Origin: Deltaproteobacteria bacterium
GTDB lineage: Bacteria; Desulfobacterota; Desulfobacteria; Desulfobacterales; Magnetomoraceae
Direction: 5' to 3'
NCBI GenBank assembly: GCA_002753725.1
Contig: PEAL01000012.1
Coordinates: 1 to 36,267 of the forward strand
Length of the DNA stretch: 36,267 nucleotides
Positions 34,474 to 36,267 of the stretch are shown here, in pieces. The notes beneath the pieces are model-generated. The model had not been told where the DNA came from. It searched no databases and saw only the letters and a program-made list of their open reading frames with translations. The translations under genes and the position numbers were made by a program. Every line of letters begins with the position of its first letter. Within the stretch, counting starts at the first letter, position 1.

Positions 34474-36093
34474 ATGCATTCTATGACCTTTAACAAATAT
34501 ATTTTATGTGTTTTATATTGTCAGCTATTGATACTATTCAATGGCTGTTTACCCAAAGATCATCGGCAATTTTTGGAAAATGACACATTGACAATCAATC
34601 AAATAGCAACAGATCGATCGAATCACCTCAATGAATTTCAGCCCCAGGCTATTGAATCCAACGTTCCTGAGTTTCCAGTGAAAGGTCAGCTTGATCTGTC
34701 TGTCGAACAAGCTGCACTATTCGTACTTAAGTATAATAGTAACGTTCATATTCGCCAGATGAACCCAATCATCACCGGAACATTTGAGAAAATTGAACGC
34801 GGGATCTTTACGCCTGAATGGTTTGCTGAATTGAAGTATTCTGAGAATAAATATAGTGAAATCTCAGAAAATTATGACCCGTCGATGGTTGATCAACAAA
34901 CATTCGATGCTGCCGCAGGAATTCAACAGGCACTCCCAACCGGCACTGACATTGCGGCAAGTGTTGAACAAAACAAAAGTATATCCAATCAAGCCCCCAA
35001 AGAACAGACGACACGGCTGGGGTTAAGTATTACTCAGTCTTTACTGCGTGGTTTTGGCCCCGCCGTGAACCTGGTAAGTGTTCATCAAGCCAAACTGGAT
35101 ATCGCGGCCAGTCATTTTGAACTTCGGGGGTATCTTGAATCATTATTGGCTGACACTGAAATTGCCTATTGGGATTTCGTACTGGCGGTGGAAAAAATTA
35201 CAATATTTGAACATTCACTTGAGGTTGCTCGTCAACAGTTGAATGAAATTAAACAGCGCATTCTCGTCGGCATGCTTCCAAAAATAGAATCCGCTGCCGC
35301 GCAAGTTGAGGTGGCGCGACGAGAGCAGGCACTGATTGATGCGCGCAGCAATCTTAAATCCAATCAATTGAAGCTGATGCGCCTGATCGCTCCATCAAAA
35401 GAAGCCTCTTTTGATATTCAGATAAAACCTGTTAGCAATCCCCGCACAGAAGCTAAACCCATTAGCGATCTGACTGACCGACTGTCACTGGCATATCAAT
35501 CCCGTTCAGATTTAAATGAGGCAAGATTAAGATTAAAACATCATCGTTTAGAAACAATAAAAACCCGAAATGGCCTGTTGCCCAAACTGGATGTATTTGT
35601 CGCTCTGGGAAAAACCGGTTATGGTGAAACATTTTCTGAGTCGTATCGTTCGTTAGATCACGACACCTATGATTTTACTGTTGGATTTCGCGTTAATCAT
35701 TTTCTAACGAATCAAACGGCACAGGCTAAAAATATCGCCGCCCAAACCAGTCATCAACAAGCATTAAAAGCGGTTGACAATTTACGCCAGCTTGTTGAAT
35801 TCGATGTTCGTCTTGCTGCCAACGAGGTTGAACGCGCTCGATTACAAATTGCAGCATCACATACAACCCGGTTACTTCAAGAAAAGACACTAAAGGCGGA
35901 AAAAGAACGATTTGATGTAGGTTCCAGCACTGCACTATTAGTTGCTCAGGCGCAGCGTGACTCATTAGAAACATATGTTGCTGAGGTTGAGGCAATTGTT
36001 GGATATCGTAAATCACTTGTCAATCTCTTCTTATCAGAAGGGAGTCTGTTGGAGCGTCGTGGTATAGATTTTAAGTCGCTGATTTTGAAATAA
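34474..36093 (+). CDS. TolC-like outer-membrane efflux protein (OEP family)
   Basis: This encodes 539 aa. A signal sequence ends at LILFNGC, giving a possible lipidated Cys25 (an atypical lipobox, F-N-G-C), as in OprM-type channels. The two OEP halves (about 75-300 and 330-530) show long heptad-like helices such as DTEIAYWDFVLAVEKITIFEHSLEVARQQL and ERFDVGSSTALLVAQAQRDSLE. It would form the trimeric exit duct of the pump encoded upstream. The ATG at 34474 follows AGGAG at 8-9 bases. The 99-bp gap to the pump gene shows no clear terminator or promoter, so co-transcription is likely. Confidence 0.93.
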   Translation: MHSMTFNKYILCVLYCQLLILFNGCLPKDHRQFLENDTLTINQIATDRSNHLNEFQPQAIESNVPEFPVKGQLDLSVEQAALFVLKYNSNVHIRQMNPIITGTFEKIERGIFTPEWFAELKYSENKYSEISENYDPSMVDQQTFDAAAGIQQALPTGTDIAASVEQNKSISNQAPKEQTTRLGLSITQSLLRGFGPAVNLVSVHQAKLDIAASHFELRGYLESLLADTEIAYWDFVLAVEKITIFEHSLEVARQQLNEIKQRILVGMLPKIESAAAQVEVARREQALIDARSNLKSNQLKLMRLIAPSKEASFDIQIKPVSNPRTEAKPISDLTDRLSLAYQSRSDLNEARLRLKHHRLETIKTRNGLLPKLDVFVALGKTGYGETFSESYRSLDHDTYDFTVGFRVNHFLTNQTAQAKNIAAQTSHQQALKAVDNLRQLVEFDVRLAANEVERARLQIAASHTTRLLQEKTLKAEKERFDVGSSTALLVAQAQRDSLETYVAEVEAIVGYRKSLVNLFLSEGSLLERRGIDFKSLILK

Positions 36094-36267
36094 AAAATGT
36101 CAAACCAATACCCTCTTTCTCATATCTTTTAAGAATATATAATGGACAATTTCTTTTTTATTTGTTAATGACAGTTATTAAAGATAAATAAAATAATTAT
36201 GTTTACTTAGGGCTCAGAAAAAAATATTTCTGGTCTTTATTTTGACGCTTTTTTTACACCAAATCAC
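36094..36267. other. Non-coding AT-rich tail of the window
   Basis: No gene is seen. There is a weak inverted repeat CAGAAA/TTTCTG (about 36216-36233) followed by T-rich sequence (36237-36256), which might serve as a terminator for the efflux operon. The last 11 bases (CACCAAATCAC) also occur at 28158-28168. Confidence 0.3.

Noticed and set aside
30089..36093. The efflux operon as a type 1 secretion system for the giant protein
   Set aside because: The energising component is an RND permease, not an ABC transporter. The giant protein has an N-terminal Sec signal and no C-terminal type 1 signal, and the operon is on the other strand 7 kb away.
28158..36267. CACCAAATCAC shared between 28158-28168 and the window's last 11 bases
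   Set aside because: It may be the edge of a dispersed repeat, but 11 bp in AT-rich intergenic DNA and truncation at the window end do not support a call.

Overview
The window looks like low-GC, Gram-negative chromosomal DNA, most likely from the Desulfobacterota. The grounds are an rpmH-rnpA-yidD-yidC-jag block, a BamD-type outer-membrane lipoprotein, a TolC/RND efflux operon, a zinc-ribbon (C+) L28, and tRNA genes without encoded CCA. An AAA-ATPase-like/PD-(D/E)XK gene in tandem copies and a giant LamG/FG-GAP/RCC1 surface protein resemble what I know of Desulfobacteraceae, especially the multicellular magnetotactic group (Magnetoglobus/Magnetomorum). That last placement is inference from gene style; nothing here proves the genus.

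Layout. (1) 1-3474, + strand: two tandem, mosaic copies of an AAA-ATPase-like/PD-(D/E)XK protein gene, the first cut by the window edge, then a short remnant resembling a RepB-type DNA primase. (2) 3475-23106, - strand: one uninterrupted 6543-codon gene for a giant secreted protein. It holds five LamG/ConA-like domains, about fifteen cadherin-like Ig-fold repeats, fn3-like modules, 35 FG-GAP/VCBS calcium-binding repeats in groups of 7, 7, 14 and 7, and 14 RCC1 repeats in groups of 7 and 7. I read this as seven 7-bladed beta-propellers on one chain. (3) 23107-24671: a 347-bp AT-rich leader, an HprK-like P-loop protein gene, and a long imperfect palindrome beside jag. (4) 24672-28116, - strand: rpmH (44 aa, easily missed), rnpA, yidD, yidC and jag, i.e. 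L34, RNase P protein and the membrane-insertion machinery. The usual next gene, mnmE, is absent. (5) 28117-29911, + strand: thioredoxin, bamD, rpmB (L28), tRNA-Lys(UUU), tRNA-Glu(UUC) and a strong Rho-independent terminator. (6) 30089-36093, + strand: a tripartite RND efflux operon (membrane-fusion protein, inner-membrane pump, TolC-like channel).

How it fits together. Regions 4-6 are housekeeping and envelope genes in tight, co-directional arrangements. Regions 1-3 look accessory: duplicated and gene-converted ATPase/nuclease genes, a primase scrap and a giant adhesin-like gene lie where the conserved cluster breaks off, with the palindrome at the junction. The most striking object is the giant protein, whose blade counts are exact multiples of seven in every propeller array. 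It is a candidate cell-surface or cell-cell adhesion scaffold, but neither its ligand nor its export and anchoring route can be read from the sequence.
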